64,000 bases of DNA. It comes from CAVOXO01 sp963700425 (GTDB lineage Bacteria; Actinomycetota; Acidimicrobiia; Acidimicrobiales; Microtrichaceae). Shown in pieces: positions 9,383-18,072 of this stretch; position 1 is the first letter of the stretch, and each line of letters opens with the position of its first letter. The position numbers and the translations under genes are program-made. Location of the stretch: contig CAVOXO010000001.1 in assembly GCA_963700425.1 (NCBI GenBank), positions 186,001 to 250,000 of the forward strand, given 5' to 3'. The notes under the pieces were generated by a model that saw nothing but the letters and a program-made list of their open reading frames with translations, made no database searches and had not been told where the DNA came from.

Positions 9383-9864
9383 GCGGCATCGACACCCGCC
9401 TGCTCCACGGCGCCGTCTCGGTCGGCGACCGGCTGGACGACCTCGGGGTCGATGTCACCGCGACCACCGTCGTCCTGGGGGCGATCGCGAGTCGCGACTG
9501 GCGTCCCATGCACCATGACTACAAGTTCGCCACCGAGCGCAACGGGCTCCAGGACATCTTCCTGAACACACCCAACCAGGCTGCGTGGTTCGAGCGGTAC
9601 CTGACCGACTGGAGCGGACCGCACGGCCGTCTCGGCCGGATCTCGTTCAGGATGCGTACCTCGGTGTTCCCTGGTGACCGAATGGTGTTCTCGGGGACGG
9701 TCACCGGTACCGCCGTGGATCCGGAGGGCTGCGGGTGGGTCGACGTGGACGTGGTGCTGTCGGTGGATGAGCGGGTGGCGACCACCTGTGCAGCTCGACT
9801 CGCCCTTCCGGTCGAGGTGGGTGACAACCCCTGGAGTCGCCGGGGCGACAGCTGGCGACCCTGA
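9379..9864 (+). CDS. MaoC-like enoyl-CoA hydratase, catalytic subunit
   Basis: 161 residues. SRDWRPMHHDYKFA (about residues 38-51) corresponds to the hydratase-2 motif, retaining the Asp and the His expected to activate water for addition to an enoyl-CoA. FPGDRMVFSGTVTG follows, as usual in hot-dog dehydratases. Coupled to the preceding MaoC gene by a 4-base overlap, it probably forms a heteromer with that protein. The downstream acyl-CoA dehydrogenase would supply its enoyl-CoA substrate, so dehydrogenation and hydration are encoded side by side. The 'N' of the classic DxNP is R here, as in other actinobacterial relatives. Confidence 0.82.
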   Translation: MSGIDTRLLHGAVSVGDRLDDLGVDVTATTVVLGAIASRDWRPMHHDYKFATERNGLQDIFLNTPNQAAWFERYLTDWSGPHGRLGRISFRMRTSVFPGDRMVFSGTVTGTAVDPEGCGWVDVDVVLSVDERVATTCAARLALPVEVGDNPWSRRGDSWRP

Positions 9865-9903
9865 CCGCCGCGCCCGGGTGGCTCAGGGGTGCCGGCCCGG
9901 GGT

Positions 9904-9928
9904 AGTTTCTGACGGACCGTCAGAAACT
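9904..9928. promoter_or_regulatory. Palindromic operator with overlapping -10-like element (copy 4)
   Basis: The longest copy: a perfect dyad of 11-base arms around GAC, with the core TTCTGACG-GAC-CGTCAGAA at 9907-9925. TAGTTT at 9903-9908 overlaps the left arm as a possible -10 box. It ends 11 bases before the ATG at 9940. Confidence 0.85.
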
Positions 9929-9939
9929 CGGAGACGACC

Positions 9940-11079
9940 ATGCTTGACCTCGATTTCACCGACGAACAGGAGATGCTGCGTGACATGGTCCGCGGGCTCT
10001 GCGGGCAGTACTCGTCGCTCGAGGACGTACGACGGCTCGAGGATGACCCCGTCGGATACTCACCGCTGCTGTGGGGTCAGCTCGCCGAACTCGATCTGTT
10101 GGGTCTGCTGATCCCCGAGGAGAACGGCGGTTCGGGCATGTCCATGCTCGAAGGCGTGGTCGTCTACGAGGAGTTCGGGCGGTCCCTGGCGGCCACCCCT
10201 CATTTCGTCAGCTGTGTGCTCTCCGCAGGCGCGCTCGTTCGGGCGGGTTCCGACGAGCAGAAGAACGAGTGGCTTCCCCGGATCGTCTCCGGCGAGTCGA
10301 TCCTCACCCCGGCATGGCTCGAGCCCGACAACAGCTTCGGGCCCCGGGGGATAGCGATGGTGGCCTCTCCCGTCGACGGTGGCTACTCCTTGACGGGAAC
10401 GAAGCTCCACGTCGTCTTCGGGTCGTCGGCCGATCGCCTCGTCGTCCTCGCCCGCACCGGCGACGGCGAGGACTCCGTCGATCTCTTCCTCGTGGATCCC
10501 ACCGCGCCGGGCGTCACTCTCGACCAGAGGATGTCCATCAGCTCCGACACCCAGTACCGGGTCGACTTCGAGGGCGTGACGGTGACCGAGGCCGACCGCA
10601 TCGGCTCCGCCGGTTCCGGCTGGGAGACGTGGAGCTCGGTCATGGTCGACGGAATGATCCTGGCCGCGGCCCAGGCCAACGGGGGCTGTGAGCACTCACT
10701 GGCGATCACCGCGGAGTACTCGACTCAGCGCGAGCAGTTCGACAAGCCGCTCGCGGCGTTCCAGTCGCTGTCGCACTACATGGCCGATGCCATGACCGCT
10801 CTCGACGGATCGAAGGCCCTCAACTACGAAGCGGCATGGGCCCACTCGGTCGGCAGGGCGGAGACGACACGCTATGCGGCGATGACGAAGCTCTTCGCCG
10901 GCAACACCTATCGCGACACCACCGCCATGGCCCAGCAGATCTTCGGAGGAGTGGGCTTCACCCTCGAGTACGAGATCCAGCTCTACTTTCGCCGGGCCAA
11001 GCAGCTGCAGATCTCCTGGAACGACACCCGCCGGTGCGAGGAGATCGTCGCCGCCGCGGTACTCGACGACGTCGCCTGA
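9940..11079 (+). CDS. Acyl-CoA dehydrogenase (small ChsE/FadE26-34-like type)
   Basis: 379 residues, acyl-CoA dehydrogenase fold: LDFTDEQEMLRDMVRGL, PEENGGSGMSMLEGVVVYEE, the beta-domain and the C-terminal QREQFDKPLAAFQSLSHYMAD and QIFGGVGFTLEYEIQLYFRR. It is of the shorter class that in steroid degraders forms alpha2-beta2 heterotetramers, such as ChsE1-ChsE2. A partner subunit may be the dehydrogenase at 5173 or one elsewhere. Directly controlled by operator copy 4 and 75 bases downstream of the MaoC pair. Confidence 0.87.
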   Translation: MLDLDFTDEQEMLRDMVRGLCGQYSSLEDVRRLEDDPVGYSPLLWGQLAELDLLGLLIPEENGGSGMSMLEGVVVYEEFGRSLAATPHFVSCVLSAGALVRAGSDEQKNEWLPRIVSGESILTPAWLEPDNSFGPRGIAMVASPVDGGYSLTGTKLHVVFGSSADRLVVLARTGDGEDSVDLFLVDPTAPGVTLDQRMSISSDTQYRVDFEGVTVTEADRIGSAGSGWETWSSVMVDGMILAAAQANGGCEHSLAITAEYSTQREQFDKPLAAFQSLSHYMADAMTALDGSKALNYEAAWAHSVGRAETTRYAAMTKLFAGNTYRDTTAMAQQIFGGVGFTLEYEIQLYFRRAKQLQISWNDTRRCEEIVAAAVLDDVA

Positions 11080-11101
11080 CATCTCGCTAGGGTCTCGCGC
11101 C

Positions 11102-11993
11102 GTGACCGACGCGCCGCCCCGCTGGTTCGAACGGGCCCTGGCGGTGCCCTGCTCCGATGGACGGGTGACCGTCGACGGAACCGAGATCCACTTCCTCGAG
11201 TGGGGAGACCGGGAAGCGCCGGGGCTGGTCTTCGTGCACGGCGGCGCCGCGCATGCCCAGTGGTGGGGGCACATCGCCCCGTTGTTCGCCGACGCGCATC
11301 ACGTCGTCGCCATCGACCTCGCGGGTCACGGTGACAGCGGGCGACGTGAGTCCTACCCGATCGAGGCCTGGGCCCGCGACATCGTTGCGGTCATCGACCA
11401 CGCCCATCGGGGTGTGAGGCCCGTCGTCATCGGCCATTCGATGGGCGGTTTCGTCACGATCGCCACGGCCGCGCTCCACCCGTCCGCGCTCGGCGGGGAT
11501 CGTGGTGCTCGACTCGCCGGTGATCAGAGAGGATCCCGAAGTCGAGGCGGCACGGCAGTCGAACGTCTTCCGGGCACCCAAGGTGTACGCCGATCGGGAG
11601 GAGATGGTCGCCCGGTACCGGACCATCCCTCCCCAGGATCGCTACGAGCCCTACGTGGTCGACCGGGTCGCCCGACACTCGATCACCGAGGTGGAGGGCG
11701 GCTACACGTGGAAGTTCGACCCGCGGGTGTTCAATCCGTGGCGGAACGTGATCACCGATCTGCTCCCATTGATCGACTGTCGGGTCGCCCTGTTCCGCGC
11801 CGAATTCGGTCTGGTCACCCCCGACATCGGTCAGTTCATGTACGAGCAATTGGGGCGCATCGCCCCGGTGGTCGAGATACCCGAGGCCGGTCACCACATG
11901 ATGCTGGATCAGCCGCTTCTGCTCATCACGGCGTTGAGGACCCTCCTGGCCGACTGGGAGCATTCGACGCCTCGCCCTCGCGGGGCGAGCTGA
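11102..11993 (+). CDS. Alpha/beta hydrolase, frameshifted
   Basis: Serine hydrolase fold: oxyanion region VFVHGGAAHAQWW, nucleophile elbow GHSMGG, acid and a C-terminal catalytic histidine in EAGHHMMLD. The frame changes at about 11488-11494, where GGCGGGGATC reads as one extra G; removing it gives ALAGIVVLDSPV and a full-length protein of about 296 residues. GTG 11102 follows the acyl-CoA dehydrogenase by 22 bases, suggesting one operon. It may hydrolyse an ester or CoA thioester from the pathway, or a C-C bond; the family does not allow a choice. Its 3' end overlaps the 3' end of the convergent GGDEF/EAL gene by about 68 bases. Confidence 0.8.
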
Positions 11994-14325
11994 GCAGGGG
12001 TCGACCGACCAGCGCGGTGATCATCTGTGGTGGGATGGCCGGAGCGAACAGGTAGCCCTGGAAGAGCGTGACTCCCAAGGCTTCGAGTGCCTCGAGTTGA
12101 GCGTGGGTCTCGACGCCCTCGCCGACGATCGACAGGCCGAGCGACCCCGCCAGGTGGCACACCGTGGTGGTGATGGCCTGGTCGACGGGATCGTCGGCCA
12201 CGCCGACGACCAGCGATCGATCCAGCTTCACCGCCTGGGCCAGGTCGAGCTGATGGATCATCCTCAACGATGAACGGCCGTAGGTGACCTCGTCGATCGC
12301 CAACGCCACGCCGAGAGCCCGAAGGGCCCGAAGGGTGTCGCGCTTGGAGTCGAAGCGGTCCAGGAGGAGCGACTCCCCGAGCTCCAGGATCAACCGACGT
12401 CCCTCCACTCCGTTCTGATCGAGCAGGTCGGAGAGCCGTCGCGGAAAGGAGGGATCGCAGATGAGTTGTTCGGTGACGTTCACGCTCACCGACATGTCGG
12501 GCCATTCGGCGACCGCGCGTACCGCATGGGCGAGCACCCGCTCGGTCAGCACGCTCAGCATTCCCAGAGCCGTTGCCTCGGGAAGGAAGTCGGACGGTTC
12601 GAGGGTTCCCCGAACGGGGTGTTCCCAGCGGATGAGTGCTTCCGCCGATCGCATGACGCCGTCGCGGTCGACCAACGGCTGGAAGCGGGGCCGGAACTCG
12701 TCACGCTGCAGCGCCAAGCGCAGCTCGCGCTCGATGTCGCTCTGGGGAGCCACGTCGGTGCCCCTGGTGCCGTGCAGGAACACGACATTGTCGCCGCCCT
12801 TGTCCTTGGCCTGATACATGGCGCGGTCGGCATCGCGGAGCACGTCGGCGGGCTCAAGGGTGGCCCGACGGGTGACGGTGACCCCCACGCTGGCGGTGGC
12901 TACGAAGTCGAAGGGCTCCGCCGCGACCGCACCGGACACCGCGTCGCGGATCCGTTCGCCCAGGGCGAGTGCGCCGGCCTCGTCGGTGGCGGTGTCGCAC
13001 ACGACGACGAATTCGTCTCCGCCGAACCGAGACACCGACGCCGGCGCTGCGCCCGCGACCAACCGTTCGGCGATGTCGGCGAGCAGGCGGTCGCCGACCT
13101 CGTGTCCGGCGGCGTCATTGAGCATCTTGAAACGATCGATGTCGACGAACGCCAGCGCGATGGAGCCGGGGCCTCCGCGCATGGCCTCGAGGCGTCGAGT
13201 CAGCCCCTCGCGATTGGAGATCCCGGTCAGATGATCGGTCTCGTTCCGCCGCTCGCTCTCGGAGAGCCGGTCGGCGTACTCGCCCACACGCCGACGGAAG
13301 CGGTGGCGCGCCACGGCCAGTGCGGCCAGCATGGCGGTGAGAGCCAGTCCGACGATGGCGACTCCCTCGGCCTGGGATGTGCCGGGCGGGTACGTCCCCC
13401 AGACATCGGCGCGCCAGTCGAACCCGCCCGCTTCGAACGTCGAGGCATGGTGGAGGGCCGATCGGTCCATGGGAGACGCGCCGTGACCCGAGACGGTTGC
13501 GATCTCGACGGGACCGTCGTCATCACCGGTGAGACGCCGCAGCGAGATCCCCAGATCGTCCTGGCCCGAACTCTGCCAGGCTCGGGCCAGGGTCGCGGAG
13601 ACCCGATACGTCGTGAGCACCCATCCGACCGGTTCGGAGTTCAGGTCGGTCACGGTGTGGACCATGAGGAGGTCGACGCCGTCGACCTCGGCCTCGCGTG
13701 CGACGTCGTCGCCGTCGAGCCCGCTCGAGCTCAGCAGGCCGAACGCGTCGGCGTCGAGGGGGATGAGGGCGACCTCGTTCGCGTCGGGACCGATCGCGCC
13801 GGCGCCGGTCGGTATCGAGGCGGACAGATCGAGTCCGATGGGATCGATCGCGAGATCGGAGCGGGACAGGGTGTGGGTGACCACGGCGAGCGTCCCGCTG
13901 TCGGATGGGGCCTCGTCGACGGTGAAGTCGGTCCGGCCCGCAGCCCACTCTCGCTCGATGAGGCTGAGAACGCCGTCGGGGGCCACCGACTCGACCACCC
14001 ATATGGAGCCGAGCCCGGGGTTCTCCATGAACGCGGTGTCGCGGTCGAGGAGGTCGTCGACGCGGCTCGTGTCGGTCGGCCAGTCGGCGCCGACGATCGA
14101 GGCGGTGTTCCGTCCCAGCGTCAGGATCGATTGCACCTCGTTCTTGGCGATGGTCGTGGCCGTGGCGGCCGTCGTGGCGAATCGCTGGCGTTCCAGGTCG
14201 CGCTGCTGGTGGGCGACGGTGGCGTGGGCGAATGCCGTCATCGACACCCCGACGGCCAGGATGACCACGACGCGCGCGATGAGTCCGATGAACCGGTCGC
14301 TCTCGGGTTCCTTCGCGTGCGCCAT
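11926..14325 (-). CDS. Membrane CHASE-like sensor with GGDEF and degenerate EAL domains
   Basis: 799-residue c-di-GMP protein. A membrane helix (about residues 13-31), a periplasmic CHASE-like sensor region (about 50-300), a second helix (about 315-335), then GGDEF (RFGGDEFVVV, intact active site, no RxxD inhibitory site at the usual spacing) and EAL. The EAL domain keeps AEALIRWEHP, the Asn of SVNVT, the Glu of ELGES, KLD, GEGVET and FQGY. However, the loop normally DDFGTGYSSL reads DEVTYGRSSL, changing the second metal-binding Asp to Glu. The protein is thus probably a cyclase, with weak or absent phosphodiesterase activity. It ends in a Pro/Ser-rich tail that overlaps the convergent hydrolase. 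Confidence 0.88.
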   Translation of the reverse strand: MAHAKEPESDRFIGLIARVVVILAVGVSMTAFAHATVAHQQRDLERQRFATTAATATTIAKNEVQSILTLGRNTASIVGADWPTDTSRVDDLLDRDTAFMENPGLGSIWVVESVAPDGVLSLIEREWAAGRTDFTVDEAPSDSGTLAVVTHTLSRSDLAIDPIGLDLSASIPTGAGAIGPDANEVALIPLDADAFGLLSSSGLDGDDVAREAEVDGVDLLMVHTVTDLNSEPVGWVLTTYRVSATLARAWQSSGQDDLGISLRRLTGDDDGPVEIATVSGHGASPMDRSALHHASTFEAGGFDWRADVWGTYPPGTSQAEGVAIVGLALTAMLAALAVARHRFRRRVGEYADRLSESERRNETDHLTGISNREGLTRRLEAMRGGPGSIALAFVDIDRFKMLNDAAGHEVGDRLLADIAERLVAGAAPASVSRFGGDEFVVVCDTATDEAGALALGERIRDAVSGAVAAEPFDFVATASVGVTVTRRATLEPADVLRDADRAMYQAKDKGGDNVVFLHGTRGTDVAPQSDIERELRLALQRDEFRPRFQPLVDRDGVMRSAEALIRWEHPVRGTLEPSDFLPEATALGMLSVLTERVLAHAVRAVAEWPDMSVSVNVTEQLICDPSFPRRLSDLLDQNGVEGRRLILELGESLLLDRFDSKRDTLRALRALGVALAIDEVTYGRSSLRMIHQLDLAQAVKLDRSLVVGVADDPVDQAITTTVCHLAGSLGLSIVGEGVETHAQLEALEALGVTLFQGYLFAPAIPPQMITALVGRPLLSSPREGEASNAPSRPGGSSTP

Positions 14326-14386
14326 CGCTGGTGTATCGGCGCACCGCCGGCGCGGGTGAAGATTGTCGTTCCGGTGCCGGCGGTTC

Positions 14387-15646
14387 TCAGTCGGGAGGCG
14401 GTGAGATGACGCCGGCGGCGGCCAGCCTCCCCAATTCGCCGGGCGAGAGCCCCAGGGTGTCGGCGAGCACGTCGTGGGTGTGCTCGCCCACCCACGGAAC
14501 CCGGGTCTCGGGTCCCTCGGCGACGTTGGACATCTTCACCGGGTTTCCGGGGATGAGAACCGGGTTCGCCACGTCGTCGCTGCGCGGCATCTCGACGATC
14601 ATCGACCGTCGGGCGACATGGGGGTCGGAGATCACCTCGGGCGCCGTGAAACAGGGTCCGGTGGGGATACCGGCGCGACCGAGGGTGTCGCACACCTCCA
14701 CCCGGGTGAGGCCCGCGGCCCAGTCCTCGACGGCGGGTCGGATCACGTCCTCGACGTGGGTTCCCCAGCCGGAGCGGCTCGAGAGACGCGGATCCTCCAG
14801 CCATTCGGGCCGCCCGAGCGTGCGGGCGAGCGCCTCGAACTGGTGCTCGCGGGCGACCTGCATCACGAACCAGCCGTCGGATGCGCGGAAGCTCTCCATG
14901 ATGAGCTGGGGTCCCGCGTCGCGTCGTTCGCCCAGCGACCAGAGGTTGGTGACCACGTCGCCCATGGCCATCATGGAGTCCAACATGGCGATGTCGACGT
15001 ACTGGCCCCGGCCGGTCTCCTCCCGGTGTCGCAGCGCGGCCAGCAGACCGATGCAGGCGAAGAGAGCGGAGCTGATGTCACCCAGCGCTCCGGCGGGGAT
15101 GGTCCTCGGCGGTTCATCGCCGCGGCGCGAGTAGTCGTAGAGACCCGACATCGCTTCGGGGACCATGGCATAGGCCGGCCACGATCGGTACGGCGACCCT
15201 CCCGTGTTGCCGAACCCCGAGACCGACAGGTAGACGAGGCGCGGGTACAGCTCGTGCAGGGCGTCGAATCCGAGCCCCAGCCGGTCCATCGTGCCGGCCT
15301 TGAAGTTCTCCCCGACCACGTCGACGGTGCCGGCCAGGGCGATGAAGAGGTCCCGTCCCTCGTCGGTCTTCAGGTCGATGCCGACCGACACCTTGTCGAG
15401 GTTGTTGCGCAGGAACGTCGCGCCGACCCGGCGGCCCTGCGGATCGGTCATCGCCGGAAGGGCGCCTCGCCCCGATTCCCCGTGGATCGGGTGTTCGACC
15501 TTGATGACGGAGGCGCCGAGCCGAGCCAGAAGCTGGGTGGCAAAGGGAAGCGCCTGCATCTGCTCCGCGGCGAGGATCCGAACACCGTCGAGGGGGCGAC
15601 CGAACGGCGCGGCCGAGGCGTTGGCGACGTCTCCGAGTTGCATCAC
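14387..15646 (-). CDS. Class III CoA-transferase (CaiB/BaiF family)
   Basis: 419 residues. LLARLGASVIKVEHPIHGESGRG, KTDEGRDLFIALAGTVDVVGENFKAGTMDRLG, YLSVSGFGNTG and GRGQYVDIAMLDSMMAM are the fold's conserved blocks, the last holding the catalytic Asp region. C-terminal VKMSNVAEGPETRVPWVGEHTHDVLADTLGLS is the typical ending. Substrate unknown; the family includes formyl-, carnitine-, succinyl- and alpha-methylacyl-CoA enzymes. A second start, three bases in (MQLGDV), is equally possible. It lies on the minus strand 6 bases downstream of the DUF2332 gene's stop, so these genes probably form one transcript with the cyclic-nucleotide-binding gene. Confidence 0.87.
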   Translation of the reverse strand: MMQLGDVANASAAPFGRPLDGVRILAAEQMQALPFATQLLARLGASVIKVEHPIHGESGRGALPAMTDPQGRRVGATFLRNNLDKVSVGIDLKTDEGRDLFIALAGTVDVVGENFKAGTMDRLGLGFDALHELYPRLVYLSVSGFGNTGGSPYRSWPAYAMVPEAMSGLYDYSRRGDEPPRTIPAGALGDISSALFACIGLLAALRHREETGRGQYVDIAMLDSMMAMGDVVTNLWSLGERRDAGPQLIMESFRASDGWFVMQVAREHQFEALARTLGRPEWLEDPRLSSRSGWGTHVEDVIRPAVEDWAAGLTRVEVCDTLGRAGIPTGPCFTAPEVISDPHVARRSMIVEMPRSDDVANPVLIPGNPVKMSNVAEGPETRVPWVGEHTHDVLADTLGLSPGELGRLAAAGVISPPPD

Positions 15647-15652
15647 GTCACC

Positions 15653-16780
15653 CTATGGGTTGGCGACGGAGGCCACCGGTTCGACCCAGCGCAGATGTGG
15701 GTGGGCCAGCGCGACGATTCGGTCGTCCCGTTCGGCCCCCCGAAATCGGGTCATCCCGAGCAGGGAGTGCGAGCCCGCGTCGTCGAAGAACTGGTCGTCG
15801 GAGCGGAGGTGGGGCAGAGCGGCGACCACTCCTGGCGCCTCGAGTGAGAGCCAGGTCACCGGCCGACCGCTGGCAAGACCACGGAGTTCGGCGTCGAGCA
15901 GCTCCCGGCGATCCCTGGCCACGTAGGTGAGCATCCACGAGTGGGCGACGATCACATGGCGGTCGGCCGCGATGCGCGCCGAGAGGTCTCCGGCCGAATC
16001 GATGGCGTCGCCGACGTCGACTCGGTAGGGCCTTGAACTCCATTGTTCCACCGCGGCGTCGAAGCGCTCGATGCGGTCGGGTTGCTCCGGCCAGAGGCAC
16101 GCCCTGAGCCACCGCCGCTCGACGGGGTCGGCGAGGTCGACGGGGCGGACGTCGACGCCCCAACGGTCGACGATGGGCGGTGGGGGGGAGCCCTCGGGTA
16201 GCGCTCGGCCGCCTCTCGGCTCGCAGTGGAGCACGACCGTCGCGTCGCGGGGACCCCGCCGGACGCCGCCGAGCTCGACGGCATATCGGTCGAACGCCAG
16301 GTTGAGTCCCGCGGACGCACCCAACTCGATCCACACGACGGGCGTGTCCGGCAGGTCCGCCGTCGCAGCGGCGAGCCCGATGTGCCAGGCCACCGAGCGG
16401 TTGGGTTCGTTGGTCTGTGTCGTCCGCGTCGCCACCGTCGACGAGAGAGGACCGCGGTGGGAGTCGAGGAAGGCGGCGGCGGCCTTGTCGAGCCCGGCGT
16501 CGGGGGGACGCGGTTCGGAGGCCACGGTGGGGTACCACGCCCCGAGATCGTCGGGAGAGCCGAGTTCGCCCGGGTGGATCTCGAGGAGGCGATCGTGGAT
16601 GGCTGCGAGCAGGAGGACCGGACGTCGCTGGCCGGGAGCCGCGTTGTCGAGGATGTCCTCGGCTCGGCTGCTGTCGGCCAGGGCTCGTGAGAGTGCCCCG
16701 TACAGTGGCATCGACGAGCAGTCGGACCGGGCGAACTCCTCGAAATGATCTCGGTGGATCCGTCGGGTCGACGGTCTCAC
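15653..16780 (-). CDS. DUF2332 family protein
   Basis: About 375 residues matching DUF2332, with HFEEFARSDCSSMPLYGALSRAL near the N-terminus, WIELGASAGLNLAFDRY and AHSWMLTYV. The GASAGLNL stretch looks like a Rossmann-type glycine loop, so a methyltransferase-like fold is conceivable, but the family has no known function. I start at GTG 16780 because it lies one base past the stop of the upstream gene (TGA 16784-16782), a coupling pattern common here; a longer frame to 16819 would run into that gene. Confidence 0.75.
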   Translation of the reverse strand: MRPSTRRIHRDHFEEFARSDCSSMPLYGALSRALADSSRAEDILDNAAPGQRRPVLLLAAIHDRLLEIHPGELGSPDDLGAWYPTVASEPRPPDAGLDKAAAAFLDSHRGPLSSTVATRTTQTNEPNRSVAWHIGLAAATADLPDTPVVWIELGASAGLNLAFDRYAVELGGVRRGPRDATVVLHCEPRGGRALPEGSPPPPIVDRWGVDVRPVDLADPVERRWLRACLWPEQPDRIERFDAAVEQWSSRPYRVDVGDAIDSAGDLSARIAADRHVIVAHSWMLTYVARDRRELLDAELRGLASGRPVTWLSLEAPGVVAALPHLRSDDQFFDDAGSHSLLGMTRFRGAERDDRIVALAHPHLRWVEPVASVANP

Positions 16781-16781
16781 C

Positions 16782-17235
16782 TCAGCTCTCGAGCTGTTCG
16801 CGGAGTGTCGTGACCTCACGATCGAGGTCGCTGAGACGGCGGGCCGTTCCCCGCAGCAGGCTGAGCGCCAAGGCGGGCATGTCCTCGAGCAGGGTCTGGA
16901 AGGCTCGTCGGTCGATCACTTGAACCGCCACATCGGTCACGGCGCGGACCGTCGCATTGCGGATGTGGTCGTCGAGAAGCGCGAGTTCCCCGAACCACTC
17001 GCCCGGACCCAGCCGGGCGATCTCCTTGCCGTTGCGCTCGACGAGCGCCTCGCCCTCTTCGATGACCACGAACTCGCGCCCCAGGTCCCCCTGGCGAATG
17101 AGTTCGCGACCGGCCGACACGATGACTTCGTCGGCCATCGAGTCGATCTGGCGGAGCTGCTCGTCGGTGCAGTGGGAGAACAGGGGAAGTTCCCTGAAGG
17201 TGTCCAGGAGATCCTTTTCGAGCGCACCCGGTCAC
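16782..17235 (-). CDS. Cyclic nucleotide-binding domain protein (CRP-like sensor domain only)
   Basis: A single cNMP-binding beta-barrel: GRELIRQGDLGREFVVIEEGEA, GPGEWFGELALLDD (phosphate-binding cassette, with Arg replaced by His-Ile-Arg-Asn), NATVRAVTDV, then a C-terminal helix rich in charged residues (LSDLDREVTTLREQLES) that could form a coiled coil. There is no DNA-binding domain. The first clean ATG is at 17138, but the same frame upstream codes the usual helix DLLDTFRELPLFSHCTDEQLRQID without a start, so I place the start at GTG 17235 and infer a one-base error near 17220. Possibly linked functionally to the cyclase at 59-60 kb; that is speculation. Confidence 0.7.
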
Positions 17236-17331
17236 ACTATCCCTCGTGGCCGCCATCGGTCTGAGAACATGGCCATCGGCACGACCCAGAGGAGTACACG
17301 ATGCGGGTGATCATCGAACTTGTGGCCGGAC

Positions 17332-18072
17332 ATGGCTGAGCGGATCGCGTTGGTCACGGGCGGGGGATCGGGAATCGGGGCGGCGTGCGCCCGTACCCTG
17401 GCGGACCACGGATGCGCCGTGGCGGTCGTCGATGTCGATGCGGAATCCGCCCAGCGAGTGGCCGGCCAACTCGGCGGCGAGTCGGTGGGGTGTGCCGCGG
17501 ACGTGTCCTCGGAATCGTCGGTCGACGAGGCGGTCGGGTCGGTGATGGACCGCTTCGGGCGGCTCGACGTCGTCGTCAACGCCGCAGGAACCTCCGGTCG
17601 TTCGTCGCCGGTGGCCGACCTGGCGGTGGACGCCTGGGACCGGACGATCGCCGTCAACCTGCGCGGATCGTTCCTCGTCGCCCGGGCGACCCTCGGCCAC
17701 CTCGAGGCCGATGGCGGCGGATCGATGGTCCTCATCAGTTCGGGCGCGGGTCGGCGGGGATTCGCGACCCTCAGCGACTATGTGGCCTCGAAGCACGGGG
17801 TCATCGGATTCATGCGGTCGGTCGCCCTCGAGTACGGGCGGAGAGGTGTCCGCGTCAACGTGGTGTGCCCCGGTACCGTGCTGACGCCCATGCTGGTGGA
17901 CTTCGCCGGAGGTTCGACGGAGGCGGCGGAGAAGATGGGTCGTATCGCTCCCATCGGCAGGATCGGATTGCCCGAGGAGGTGGCGGCGGTCGTCGGTTGG
18001 CTGTCGGGGGATGAGGCCTCCTTCGTGACCGGAGCGGTGGTGGACGCCGACGGGGGAGTGTCAGCCGCATGA
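17332..18072 (+). CDS. Short-chain dehydrogenase/reductase
   Basis: 246 residues, classical SDR: ALVTGGGSGIGAACA cofactor loop, a VDVDAE Asp after strand 2 suggesting NAD(H), NAAG, the Ser of LISSGAGRRG and the catalytic YVASK. The C-terminal GAVVDADGG is typical of alcohol/ketone-specific members. ATG 17332 lies inside a 13-codon reading frame (17301-17339) that has the better ribosome site AGGAG at 17290, which may couple its translation. It overlaps the next SDR by ATGA. Confidence 0.87.
   Translation: MAERIALVTGGGSGIGAACARTLADHGCAVAVVDVDAESAQRVAGQLGGESVGCAADVSSESSVDEAVGSVMDRFGRLDVVVNAAGTSGRSSPVADLAVDAWDRTIAVNLRGSFLVARATLGHLEADGGGSMVLISSGAGRRGFATLSDYVASKHGVIGFMRSVALEYGRRGVRVNVVCPGTVLTPMLVDFAGGSTEAAEKMGRIAPIGRIGLPEEVAAVVGWLSGDEASFVTGAVVDADGGVSAA

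Noticed and set aside
12466..14409. 647-codon plus-strand open frame opposite the GGDEF/EAL gene
   Set aside because: Mirror of a strong minus-strand gene in high-GC DNA; its translation has repeat-like Gly/Asp/Arg composition and no family motif.
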